A stretch of DNA of 64,000 nt from assembly GCA_022071975.1 (NCBI GenBank), contig JAJVIO010000060.1, forward strand, positions 31,882-95,881, given 5' to 3'. Below the pieces are notes generated by a model. The model searched no databases. It saw nothing but the letters and a program-made list of their open reading frames with translations, and was not told the DNA's origin. Made by a program: the position numbers and the translations under genes. Of this stretch, positions 46,810 to 55,505 are shown piece after piece (position 1 is the stretch's first letter; every line of letters begins with the position of its first letter). The DNA comes from Planctomycetota bacterium. Its GTDB lineage: Bacteria > Planctomycetota > UBA8742 > UBA2392.

Positions 46810-47751
46810 ATGCGACTGGCTCTCATACTAGGCTTCGCCGCTATTGTTGCGGCGTGCGCACCTGCGCCTGTCGGGCAGGTTGGTGACGTGGGGGAATCGA
46901 CGCAGTGCGGAGAAGCCCGCATCGCAGAGGCAGATGCGGCACAGCCGGAGCCGACAGGCCCTGCCCCAATGGGAACTGCCTTTCCAGAACTCGCTCAGTT
47001 CCTGGCAACCGGATTGAATGACCTGTCGGAAGAGCGCGAAGCCTCACTTCGCCTCCTCTTGAAGCGACTCCACGGCGAAGAGACGCCTTTTCTACCGAAG
47101 ATGCGCATCTGCAGCGTTGCCGACAGCACTGGCGAGACTTTCTTTGTGCTGTTGGAAGAACCCCGATACCTCGCTATTCCAGGTACGTACAACGTGGGCG
47201 CGCACGTGTTTGGGGCCAGCTGGGAGCTACTCTCGCAAGTTAGCTTTTCGGCCGGATGGCGCATGGACGTCACCGATGTAGAGGTAGCAGACCATTCGCC
47301 GTTGGGCAGAAGTGTCCTGTGCTTCAGGACTGCACCGTTCATCAATGGGCTTGATGTCGGTCGCGAGTACTATGCGCTCTGCTCTGGGCGTTTGGTGCTG
47401 GTGCGCTTGGAGGACGCGCAGGGTGTTGCGATCGAGAATGTGTACGGAGCACCCAACCACACGATCGGTCCCGTGCCTGCGGAACTCGGCGAACTTGCAG
47501 GCGCCATCACGGAGGATGCTGACGCCGGCCTCTTGTTGGAAGCGCTTACATTCATGGGTGGACGGCATCTTACGCTCGAGAAGCTTGCAAACCGGAACGT
47601 CTTGTCAGAGACCGAGGATCTGATTCGCTGTGTCGACGAACTTTTCTCCAGCACTGCTGTACGCGACCGCGTTGCCACACTTGTCGAATCAGACAACGTA
47701 TGGATCAGGGACGCTGCAAGGCTTGCGCAGTCGCGACAGGTCTACGACTAG
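46810..47751 (+). CDS. hypothetical lipoprotein
   Basis: MRLALILGFAAIVAACAPAPVG: signal peptide with AAC lipobox. Confidence 0.6.
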   Translation: MRLALILGFAAIVAACAPAPVGQVGDVGESTQCGEARIAEADAAQPEPTGPAPMGTAFPELAQFLATGLNDLSEEREASLRLLLKRLHGEETPFLPKMRICSVADSTGETFFVLLEEPRYLAIPGTYNVGAHVFGASWELLSQVSFSAGWRMDVTDVEVADHSPLGRSVLCFRTAPFINGLDVGREYYALCSGRLVLVRLEDAQGVAIENVYGAPNHTIGPVPAELGELAGAITEDADAGLLLEALTFMGGRHLTLEKLANRNVLSETEDLIRCVDELFSSTAVRDRVATLVESDNVWIRDAARLAQSRQVYD

Positions 47752-47814
47752 ACCATCGTCGGCCATCCCCTGTGCAAACAAGAGCCGCTAAGAACCGGGG
47801 TGCAAGCCCGCGAT

Positions 47815-47895
47815 CCCCACGAACGCGCCAATTCAGCAAGCTACAAGAAGGGCGCCGCCCCCGAGCCCGAGCAGATCCTGCGCCACAAAGAGTAG
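47815..47895 (+). pseudogene. thiC: remnant of a thiC 3' end
   Basis: Encodes PHERANSASYKKGAAPEPEQILRHKE*, matching the thiC C-terminus PYERADSGSYKKGAAPEPEQVLRDRE*. Confidence 0.85.
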
Positions 47896-47932
47896 TGGCC
47901 CATCTACCCGGCTTGCCCATGCGGAGTAAGCT

Positions 47933-48120
47933 ATGAAGGTGAGGGATGTGCTGCGGCTACTCCATGATGACGGCTGGGAAGTTGTCAGTGGAAGGGGAGC
48001 CACCGGCAGTTGAAGCACCCGTCCAAGAAGGGGCTGGTGACGGTCGCGGGGCATGACCGCGACGAGCTGCATCCCAAGACTCTGCGTAGCATCCTGAACC
48101 ATGCGGGGTTGTCGGAATGA
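47933..48120 (+). pseudogene. hicA: frameshifted HicA-like toxin
   Basis: MKVRDVLRLLHDDGWEVVSGRG in one frame, then SHRQLKHPSKKGLVTVAGHDRDELHPKTLRSILNHAGLSE* in another; shift at about 47993-48003. Confidence 0.8.
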
Positions 48121-48341
48121 AGGCAATGAGCGAGTACGTGGTCATCCTCGAAAAGGGCAGGGGCAACTGGTCCGCCTATGTGCCCGACCTGCCCGGCTGT
48201 GCTGCCACAGGCCGCACGCGCGCCACAGTGCTGAAGCGCATCCGGGAGGCGATTGAGTTTCACATCGAAGGGCTCAAGGCCGAAGGCGAGCCTGTGCCAC
48301 CTCCCACAGTGTCCGCCGAACTGGTGAAACTGTCTGCGTAG
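48117..48341 (+). CDS. hicB: HicB-family antitoxin
   Basis: YVVILEKGRGNWSAYVPDLPGCAATGRTRATVLKRIREAIEFHIEGLKAEGEPVPPP. Confidence 0.88.
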   Translation: MKAMSEYVVILEKGRGNWSAYVPDLPGCAATGRTRATVLKRIREAIEFHIEGLKAEGEPVPPPTVSAELVKLSA

Positions 48342-48535
48342 TAAAGTGGCATGCGCATCCCGACTTCGCTGAAGCTACGTCGGGCAGGCCCTGCGCATGT
48401 TTCGTTCCACGCGCTTCAAGCGCGTGCCGTTCTTCTTCGAGGGAGCGGTTGCCGCACCAATGGCGGAGAATCGAAGCGCAATCCGGTGGCGAAGGATACC
48501 ACAGGAGTCTTGCGACGATGTTTACGAGACTGCTT

Positions 48536-49006
48536 CTAGAGCGGCCTGGAGTGAATCAGTCGAAGCGCCAATGTGCTGCCGTCCAATTCATACGTATCCC
48601 AGAACGTCCTCAACAGGAGCGTGTCACCACGCTCAACGGAGAACGTAAGTACACCATTCGAATACGTAGCGGGCTCCGGTTCGTGCCCAAGTTGTTCGAC
48701 CAGTCTTTGGTGGAGACTTCGCATGTATTTGTGGTCGTCAAATGCACCAAGACTGCAGATGTCGGAAACAACTTTGGCCACAGCATCCGGATTGCGGTGG
48801 CAGATCTCCGCGAAATCTAGCCCGCAACGGCCTTTGACAGTTGCCAGAAGACTCTTGACGTCTGAGACTTGCACGATCCGGTTCTCTACCACCACACCAA
48901 AGGCGCGTTCCGTAGGTCTCCCGCTGAACGGTGGATGATGCCGAAGCTTGCGGACTATCGACAGTCCCTCAATCTGAGCAATCTGGCGTGTTTCGGTCTC
49001 GGTCAT
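48536..49006 (-). CDS. hypothetical protein
   Basis: MTETETRQIAQIEGLSIVRKLRHHPPFSGRPTERAFGVVVENR... Confidence 0.5.
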   Translation of the reverse strand: MTETETRQIAQIEGLSIVRKLRHHPPFSGRPTERAFGVVVENRIVQVSDVKSLLATVKGRCGLDFAEICHRNPDAVAKVVSDICSLGAFDDHKYMRSLHQRLVEQLGHEPEPATYSNGVLTFSVERGDTLLLRTFWDTYELDGSTLALRLIHSRPL

Positions 49007-49225
49007 CGCATGCGATTCTATCAGCAGCGCCCTTCGCCGATACAATTGCATGCAAAAGTGGAATTGGGACGAGGAACCGCCTCATTACTTGAGCGGTGAC
49101 GGTTGTTCGGCTCGTGGTTGTGTCGCGCGCCAGGATGGCGAGGGCACTGATCACGCGCTTGAAGCGCGTGCCACCCCTCCCAAGCCCGTTCCCTGCTTGC
49201 CTTGCTTCCGCTACTCTTTCGGGGC

Positions 49226-49438
49226 ATGCCGGACTGGTTTGAGCTTCTGCACCTTGAGCACGTGGACGCCTGGTTCGACGCGCCTGCGTTGGCGTTGGCG
49301 CTTGCCCTTACTGTCGGCATGGCCGCGCTGGTGCTCGGCTCCGCCCTGCGCCTGCCCGGCATCCTGCTGGCCTTGGCCGCCGGTGTTGCCCTGGGCCCCG
49401 ACTTCGCCAACGTGATCCGCCCGGCCGTGCTGGGTTGA
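49226..49438 (+). CDS. small membrane protein
   Basis: [57 protein letters not shown]. Confidence 0.5.
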   Translation: MPDWFELLHLEHVDAWFDAPALALALALTVGMAALVLGSALRLPGILLALAAGVALGPDFANVIRPAVLG

Positions 49439-49491
49439 CTGGCTCGCTTCTCGCGCCGGTGCTATCTTGGGCGCGTTCGCACGGACAACCC

Positions 49492-50412
49492 ATGCGCATC
49501 TGTATCCTTTCACGGAACCCGACGCTGTATTCGACGCGCCGCCTGCGCGACGCCGCCCTTGCGCGCGGCCACAAGGTGATGGTGGTTGACTACCTGCGCT
49601 GCTACGTGGACATCACGGCGCGCAGCCCCAAGGTGATGTACACCGGCGCGGCGCTGCAGAAGTTCGATGCCATCGTGCCGCGCGTGGCCAGCAGCGCAGA
49701 GGCCGCCTACGGCGCGGCTATCGTGCGGCAGTTCGAGATGATCGGCAGCTACAGCCTGAACGCCAGCCAGGCCATCGTGCGCAGCGGCGACAAGCTGCGC
49801 AGCCTGCAGCTGCTTTCGCGGCAGAATGTGGACCTGCCGCGCACCAGCTTCGCGCACGCGACTCTCAGCAAGGACGACCTGATCGACCTGGTCGGTCCGC
49901 CGCCGCTGGTCATCAAGCTGCTGCAGGGCAGCCAGGGCGCCGGCGTGGTGCTGGCGCCGACGCGCAAGGCCGCCGAGGCGGTGATCAGCGCCTTCCAGCA
50001 GTTGAACGCCAACTTCCTGGTGCAGGAGTTTATCGCCGAGGCCGAGGGCCGCGACATCCGCGCTTTCGTGGTGGGGGGCAAAGTGGTGGCAGCCATGGAG
50101 CGCAGCGCGCCTCCCGGCGACTTCCGCAGCAACCTTCACCGCGGCGGCACGGCCAAGGCGATCAAGCTGACCAAGCGGGAAGAGCGCGTGGCGATCAGCG
50201 CCGCCAAGGCCATGAACCTGAATGTCGCGGGCGTTGACCTGATCCGCGCCAAGCGCGGGCCCCTGGTGCTTGAGGTGAACTCGTCGCCGGGCCTCGAGGG
50301 CATCGAGACCGCCACCAAGGTGGACGTGGCCGAGCAGATCATCGAATACATCGAGAAGAAGGTGACCGAGAACGAGTCACAGGACCCGCAGCGCAAGAAG
50401 GTGGACGCGTAG
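49492..50412 (+). CDS. RimK-like ATP-grasp ligase
   Basis: [110 protein letters not shown]. Confidence 0.9.
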   Translation: MRICILSRNPTLYSTRRLRDAALARGHKVMVVDYLRCYVDITARSPKVMYTGAALQKFDAIVPRVASSAEAAYGAAIVRQFEMIGSYSLNASQAIVRSGDKLRSLQLLSRQNVDLPRTSFAHATLSKDDLIDLVGPPPLVIKLLQGSQGAGVVLAPTRKAAEAVISAFQQLNANFLVQEFIAEAEGRDIRAFVVGGKVVAAMERSAPPGDFRSNLHRGGTAKAIKLTKREERVAISAAKAMNLNVAGVDLIRAKRGPLVLEVNSSPGLEGIETATKVDVAEQIIEYIEKKVTENESQDPQRKKVDA

Positions 50413-50488
50413 GGCGGGCTTCGCCCGCCAGGGCTCAGGTGTCAGGGCTTCGGGCTTAGGGGGAAAGCAGTCTGGCTCGACGGTTCTT

Positions 50489-50520
50489 CCCTGAAACCTA
50501 AAACCTGAAACCTGAAACCT
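50489..50520. repeat. heptanucleotide GAAACCT repeats
   Basis: cctgaaacctaaaacctgaaacctgaaacct. Confidence 0.7.
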
Positions 50521-50533
50521 TTCGCGAGAGCCC

Positions 50534-51007
50534 ATGTCCGACACCGAATCCGCCATTCGTCGCCAGCTTGCCGAACAGGTGCAGGAGACCTTCGCCTCGG
50601 CGCTCAATGCCGTGACCTGGGCGCTGCTGCGCCAGGCCGACCGCAGCGTGCTGGACGACGAGAAGATGCTGTATGCCGCCTTCGCCTCGGCTTACCACTA
50701 CCTTGAGACCGGCACGTTCCTTGAGCACCAGCGCGCCGAGTGGCTGATCAGCCGCGTCTACGCCGCCCTCGGCAACGGGCCGGAAGCCCTGCGCCACGCC
50801 GAGCGCTGCATGGCGCTGACCACCGCCCACCGCGACCAGATGCCCGACTTCGACCGCGCCTTCGCCCTGGAAGCGCTCGCACGCGCCCACTCCACGGCCG
50901 GCAACGCGGACGAAGCCGCGAAGTTCCGAGCCGAGGCCGAGCAGGCCGGCAACGCGATCAGCGACGAGCAAAGCCGCAAGGTGTTCCTCGAAGAGCTGAA
51001 CGCCTGA
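50534..51007 (+). CDS. hypothetical TPR-like helical protein
   Basis: MSDTESAIRRQLAEQVQETFASALNAVTWALLRQAD...; EALRHAERCMALTTAHRDQMPDFDRAFALEALARAHSTAGN. Confidence 0.55.
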   Translation: MSDTESAIRRQLAEQVQETFASALNAVTWALLRQADRSVLDDEKMLYAAFASAYHYLETGTFLEHQRAEWLISRVYAALGNGPEALRHAERCMALTTAHRDQMPDFDRAFALEALARAHSTAGNADEAAKFRAEAEQAGNAISDEQSRKVFLEELNA

Positions 51008-51009
51008 AC

Positions 51010-51092
51010 AGTGGCACGGGCGCCCCGCCCGTGTGCGGCACGCCAGCGCCGGGCGCAGCCCGGCGGGCATGGGCGAGGCGCCCATGCCACAT
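51010..51092. repeat. palindromic REP-like cluster sharing ATGGGCGAGGCGCCCATGCCAC with 36783-36873
   Basis: gtggcacgggcgccccgcccgtg ... catgggcgaggcgcccatgccac. Confidence 0.7.
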
Positions 51093-52660
51093 TACGGCGC
51101 TCTGAGCCTCGCCACGTAGCCGCCGTCGTGCCAGGCGGGCACGGGCAGTTGGTAGTTCTCGTACTCGACTTCCCAGCCGAGATCTTCCCTCCGTGTCTCG
51201 CCTACCTTGCCGCGCAGGAAGCGGTGGATCACGTCCGGGCCTTCATCCAGCAGGATGCTGCACACGCTGTACACCAGCGCGCCGCCGGGCTTCAGGTTGG
51301 CGGCCGCGTTCTCGAGTATCCGCAGCTGCAGGGCGTTCAGGTCGCGCACGGCGTTTTCGTCAATGCGGTGTCGCGCTTCCACGCGGCGCGCCAGCACGCC
51401 GCTGTTGCTGCACGGCGCGTCCACCAGCACGCGGTCGAACTGCTCGGGGAACTTCACCTCGGCCGCGTCGGCCTGCACCATGGCGATGCTGCGATAACCC
51501 ATGCGCGCGACGTTCTGGCGGATCAGCTCGATCTTCGGCTCGGTCACGTCGCAGGCCAGAATCTTCGCGCGGTCGCCGGTCAGCTCCGCCAGGTGGCCGG
51601 CCTTGCCGCCCGGGGCGCTGCACAGGTCCAGCAGCATCTCGCCCGGCCTGGCCTGCAGCGCGGGCGCCACCAGCTGGGCCGAGTAGTCCTGCACGTAGAA
51701 AGCGCCCAAAGCCCAGCCCGGGTGCTCGGTCAGGTTGCGCACCTTGGCGGGCAGGGCCAGCGCCGTGGCGTCGAAGGGCGTCTTCACGGCCTCAACGCTG
51801 GTGCCGCGGGCCGTCCACCACTGGGCCAGCTCCTGCCAGCCGGCGCTGAGCGGGTTCGGCCGTACCCAGGTGGCCGGGCGCTCGATGGTTGAAATCGCGA
51901 CCTGCGTGGCAGCCTCCGGGCCGTGCTGCTCGATCAGCCGCTCAACCAGCCAGCGCGGCAGGGAGCCGACGATGGAGAGGTGCGCGGCCAGTTCCTTGGC
52001 CGGGTCGGGGAAGATCGCGCGTTCGGCCACCAGCATGCGCCCGTCGCCCAGGCGCGCGCGGTCGGGCCACAGGGGCGGCGGCTGGTGGGCCGCGACCAGT
52101 CTGCGGTAGTCCTCGGGTTCGGCCTGCTCGACGCGCACGAACTCGCCCAGCCGCCGCACCAGCGCGTTCACGAAGCCGCGCCCCTTGTGGTCGGGCGTCA
52201 GCAGGTCCACGGCCGCGTTGCCGTGGGCGTAGGCCGCGCGCGGGTCATCAAGCAGATACCAGGCCAGAAACAGGTGCAGGGCCGCGCGCACGTCGGGGTC
52301 GAGCTCGCCGGGCGGGCGCGACGACAGGTGCGCCACCAGGTGATCGAACAGGAAGGCGAAGCGCACGGCGTCTTCCAGCATAGGCAGCACGCGGTGGGCG
52401 GCTTCCGGGTTGTGGCCCTGGTACTTGAGCGTGGCCTGCACGGCGGGCTCAAGCAGGTCGCCGGGTTTCATGCGACGCAAGGTCTCGAAGGCCGCGCGGC
52501 GCGGGTCCAGCTCGTGCACGGTGCGGGCGTGGGGCTTGCGCCGTTCTCCGCGCTGCTTGAACGGGCGCTCGTGGCGCGGGCCCTTGGGCTGGCCGTGGTA
52601 GGGGCGTTTGGTTGGGGCAGGGCCGGGCTGGCGCGCGCGTCCGCGAGGTCGATCAGTCAT
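51092..52660 (-). CDS. rsmB: RsmB/NOP-family rRNA (cytosine-5) methyltransferase
   Basis: DYSAQLVAPALQARPGEMLLDLCSAPGGKAGHLAEL; FDRVLVDAPCSNSGVLARR; GGALVYSVCSI. Confidence 0.88.
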   Translation of the reverse strand: MTDRPRGRARQPGPAPTKRPYHGQPKGPRHERPFKQRGERRKPHARTVHELDPRRAAFETLRRMKPGDLLEPAVQATLKYQGHNPEAAHRVLPMLEDAVRFAFLFDHLVAHLSSRPPGELDPDVRAALHLFLAWYLLDDPRAAYAHGNAAVDLLTPDHKGRGFVNALVRRLGEFVRVEQAEPEDYRRLVAAHQPPPLWPDRARLGDGRMLVAERAIFPDPAKELAAHLSIVGSLPRWLVERLIEQHGPEAATQVAISTIERPATWVRPNPLSAGWQELAQWWTARGTSVEAVKTPFDATALALPAKVRNLTEHPGWALGAFYVQDYSAQLVAPALQARPGEMLLDLCSAPGGKAGHLAELTGDRAKILACDVTEPKIELIRQNVARMGYRSIAMVQADAAEVKFPEQFDRVLVDAPCSNSGVLARRVEARHRIDENAVRDLNALQLRILENAAANLKPGGALVYSVCSILLDEGPDVIHRFLRGKVGETRREDLGWEVEYENYQLPVPAWHDGGYVARLRAP

Positions 52661-52700
52661 GGGGCCAAGATAGTGGGGGATTGAGGGAAACCAAGTACTC

Positions 52701-52789
52701 GGAGGTCAGAGGTCGGTGGTCAGAGGTCAGAGGATAGAGGTCAGAGGATAGAGGTCAGAGGTCAGAGGTCAGAGGATAGAGGTCAGAAG
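52701..52789. repeat. heptanucleotide AGGTCAG tandem repeats
   Basis: ggaggtcagaggtcggtggtcagaggtcagaggatagaggtcagagg... Confidence 0.85.
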
Positions 52790-52806
52790 CATCCAGGCGG
52801 GCTGTA

Positions 52807-52977
52807 TCCCTCCCGTCTACTGCCTCCCGCCTCCAGCCTCCTGCTTCCTGCTTCCTGCCTCCTGCCTTCCGCCTCCTGCTTCCTGCCTCCAGCCTCCCGC
52901 CTCCAGCCTCCTGCTTCCTGCTTCCTGCCTCCTGCCTTCCGCCTCCTGCCTCCTGCCTCCTGCCTCCTGATTCCTGA
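52807..52977. repeat. long heptanucleotide CCTCCTG/CTTCCTG tandem repeat
   Basis: About 24 degenerate 7-mers: cctccagcctcctgcttcctgcttcctgcctcctgcc... Confidence 0.9.
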
Positions 52978-53094
52978 ACCGACGCCCCTTGGACTGACAC
53001 ACCGGAATGGTACTCTCTCCCCCCTTGGAAATGACCGTCCCGGTAAACCACCGGGCACGGCTGATCGTTTTGATACCGCAGAGGTTGCACGGAC

Positions 53095-55443
53095 ATGAAG
53101 CACTGCCTGCTGATCTGGACACTGGCCATCACGGCCGCGATTTCCCTGGCCGCCGGCGACTACGCCGACGAAGTCAAAGACCTGGGCGACAAGAACAAGC
53201 GTTCCGCGGCGATCGAATCCCTGGCCAAGGCCGGCGGTGACGCCTTTGAAGACCTGCTCGACGGCCTGAACCAGAACCCCGACGAAGAAGGCCTCGCCGC
53301 CGACGTAAAGGCCGAGCGCAGCGCCCGCCGCCTCGAGTGCGCCCGCCTGCTGGGCGGCCTGAACGACACCCGCGCCAGCGCCGACCTGGTCAAGCTGCTG
53401 GAAGCCCAGGCCGTGGAAAACCCGGCCTACCCGTGGCTCGGCGCCGCCTGCGCCAACGCGCTCGGCCGCCTGTGGGCGGAGAAGCCGGCGGGCACCGACC
53501 GCAACGCCATCGTCGGCAGCCTGAAGCTGTACGCGCTGGACGCCAAGCTGGACATCCGTCTGCGCTGGGGCGCCCTGCATGGCCTGGCCCACCTGAAGGC
53601 CGAGGCCGCCAGCGTTTCGCCCATGATGACCGACGCTTCGCTGGACCAGTTGCTGCGCTCGGCCGCCATGGAAGTAGTGGTCGCCTGCAAGCATGAGGCT
53701 TCTGCCGACGCCCTGCTTGACCTGTGGGAGACCCAGCGCCTTGGCCCCAAGGGCGAAGACGGCAAGCACGCCGGCGCGGTTTCGAAAGATTACACCCAGC
53801 CTCTGGGCCTGCAGGCGCTGTTCGGCCTGGGCTCCATGGGCGACAAGCGCGCCGTGGACGGCCTGGTGGATGTCTGCACCCTCAACGAGTTCGCCGCCTA
53901 CACCCAGCTGCGCGATGAAGCCGTGCGCCAGATGAAGACCGACGCGCTGGTCGCGGAAGCGCTGACTTCGCTGGTTGCTACGTTTAAAGATGTAGACAAG
54001 CCCACCGCGCGCAGCCGCGCCGCCCAGACCCTCGGCGACCTCGGCGCCCGCGGCGTGACGGCGTTCCTGGCTGTGGCCGACGATGAAGCCCCCAAGCCCA
54101 AGGAAGGCGAGGCTCCGGACAAGTACGCCGCCGATTACTACGCCAAGGAAGTGGACGCGCACCTCACCGCCCTGCGCAGCGACGACGCGCTGAAGGCGTT
54201 TGTGGAGGCCTACGGCACCCTGCCCGCGGAATCCAAGTCGCTGCGGCAGAAGATCGTCGACCACCTGCTGAACAACCGCAATTCATTAAAGGAAGCAAGC
54301 CTTGGGCTGTTCCGCACTGCCGCCGACGATGAGAGCCTGGAAGCTCCCAAGCGCGCGCAGGCCATCAACGCCTGGGCCGAGGCCAAGGGCAAAGAATCGT
54401 TCGAGGACCTTTCCCGTTGGGCCAAGCATGCCGACGGCGTGATCCGCGCCCAGGCCGTGCAGAACCTCGGTCGCAGTTACATCCCGCTGGCCAAGTCGCT
54501 GCCGCTGTTGAAGGAGGCGCTGGCTGACAAAGGCGAAGATTTCGCCAAGGCGCGCGAGAACGCGATCCAGGGCCTGCAGCGCAGCGACGACAAGGAGCTG
54601 CTGCCGCTGTTCACGGATGCACTGGACCCCACCAAGGAAACCAGCGGTGAAGTCCGCAACGCAGCACTGAAGTCGATCGACATCTACCGCCGCAACGCCC
54701 GCGTTGACGACGACCAGGTGTTCGCCGCCGTGAAGGGCCGCGTCGGCGACCCGGATGAAAACGTGCGAGCCACGGCCGTTCGAGTGGCCTCAACCATGGC
54801 GCAGCGCATGGGCAACCGCACCGAGGGCGTCGAGATCATCGAGAAGGCCCTGTCGGATTCCAGCAAGGAAGTGCGCCTGCAGGCTTACGGCCAGGTGGTG
54901 CTGGTGGTCGGCGACATCAAGGCTGACAAGGTGATCAGCGCCGCGCTGCTGGAGGAAACCCCGGACCTCAAGGGCAACGCCGTGCAGGCGCTGTCCAGCC
55001 TCGACAGCTTCGGCGACAACAAGGATCAGCAGCAGCGCCTGGTTGACCTGGCTCTCGGCGTGATCGACGACCGCGTGCGCGAAAACGCGGCCAAGGACCT
55101 GCTGGGCAAGCTGGGCCAGGGCGCGCTGTTCAACTACACGTCGGACAAGCTGCGCGCGCGCATCGAGGCGCTGACGGCCGGCGAGCGCAAGGAATACGCC
55201 AAGGTGCCGGTGCTGGTGCGCACCCTGGTGGCAATCCAGGACGACACCTACTTCGGCAACGTGCAGACGCTGGCCGAGGTTCCCAACGTTGAGTTGCGCC
55301 GCGCCTGCATTGAGTACATCAAGGCGTTCGGGACCAAGAACGACCTGCCGTTCCTGCGCACGCTGAAGGATCGCACCGATGCCGCCGCGCAGAGTGTGCG
55401 GGCGGAAATCGAGGCGGCCATCACCGCGCTTGAGAACAGGTAA
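53095..55443 (+). CDS. secreted HEAT-repeat protein
   Basis: Signal peptide MKHCLLIWTLAITAAISLAAGDYADEV; repeated HEAT-like units across about 780 aa. Confidence 0.8.
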   Translation: MKHCLLIWTLAITAAISLAAGDYADEVKDLGDKNKRSAAIESLAKAGGDAFEDLLDGLNQNPDEEGLAADVKAERSARRLECARLLGGLNDTRASADLVKLLEAQAVENPAYPWLGAACANALGRLWAEKPAGTDRNAIVGSLKLYALDAKLDIRLRWGALHGLAHLKAEAASVSPMMTDASLDQLLRSAAMEVVVACKHEASADALLDLWETQRLGPKGEDGKHAGAVSKDYTQPLGLQALFGLGSMGDKRAVDGLVDVCTLNEFAAYTQLRDEAVRQMKTDALVAEALTSLVATFKDVDKPTARSRAAQTLGDLGARGVTAFLAVADDEAPKPKEGEAPDKYAADYYAKEVDAHLTALRSDDALKAFVEAYGTLPAESKSLRQKIVDHLLNNRNSLKEASLGLFRTAADDESLEAPKRAQAINAWAEAKGKESFEDLSRWAKHADGVIRAQAVQNLGRSYIPLAKSLPLLKEALADKGEDFAKARENAIQGLQRSDDKELLPLFTDALDPTKETSGEVRNAALKSIDIYRRNARVDDDQVFAAVKGRVGDPDENVRATAVRVASTMAQRMGNRTEGVEIIEKALSDSSKEVRLQAYGQVVLVVGDIKADKVISAALLEETPDLKGNAVQALSSLDSFGDNKDQQQRLVDLALGVIDDRVRENAAKDLLGKLGQGALFNYTSDKLRARIEALTAGERKEYAKVPVLVRTLVAIQDDTYFGNVQTLAEVPNVELRRACIEYIKAFGTKNDLPFLRTLKDRTDAAAQSVRAEIEAAITALENR

Positions 55444-55505
55444 GTGCCGGATTTAAGGACCCTTGCACAGGGCCCATGCGTAAAAATAGAGCAGCCCCGT
55501 TTCGC

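Noticed and set aside
52807-52977. CRISPR array
   Set aside because: Period is seven nucleotides with no spacers; no cas genes in the window.
52755-54264. ORFs with EAGGRRQEAGG-type repeats on the minus strand
   Set aside because: Translations of the heptanucleotide repeat; no conserved protein features.
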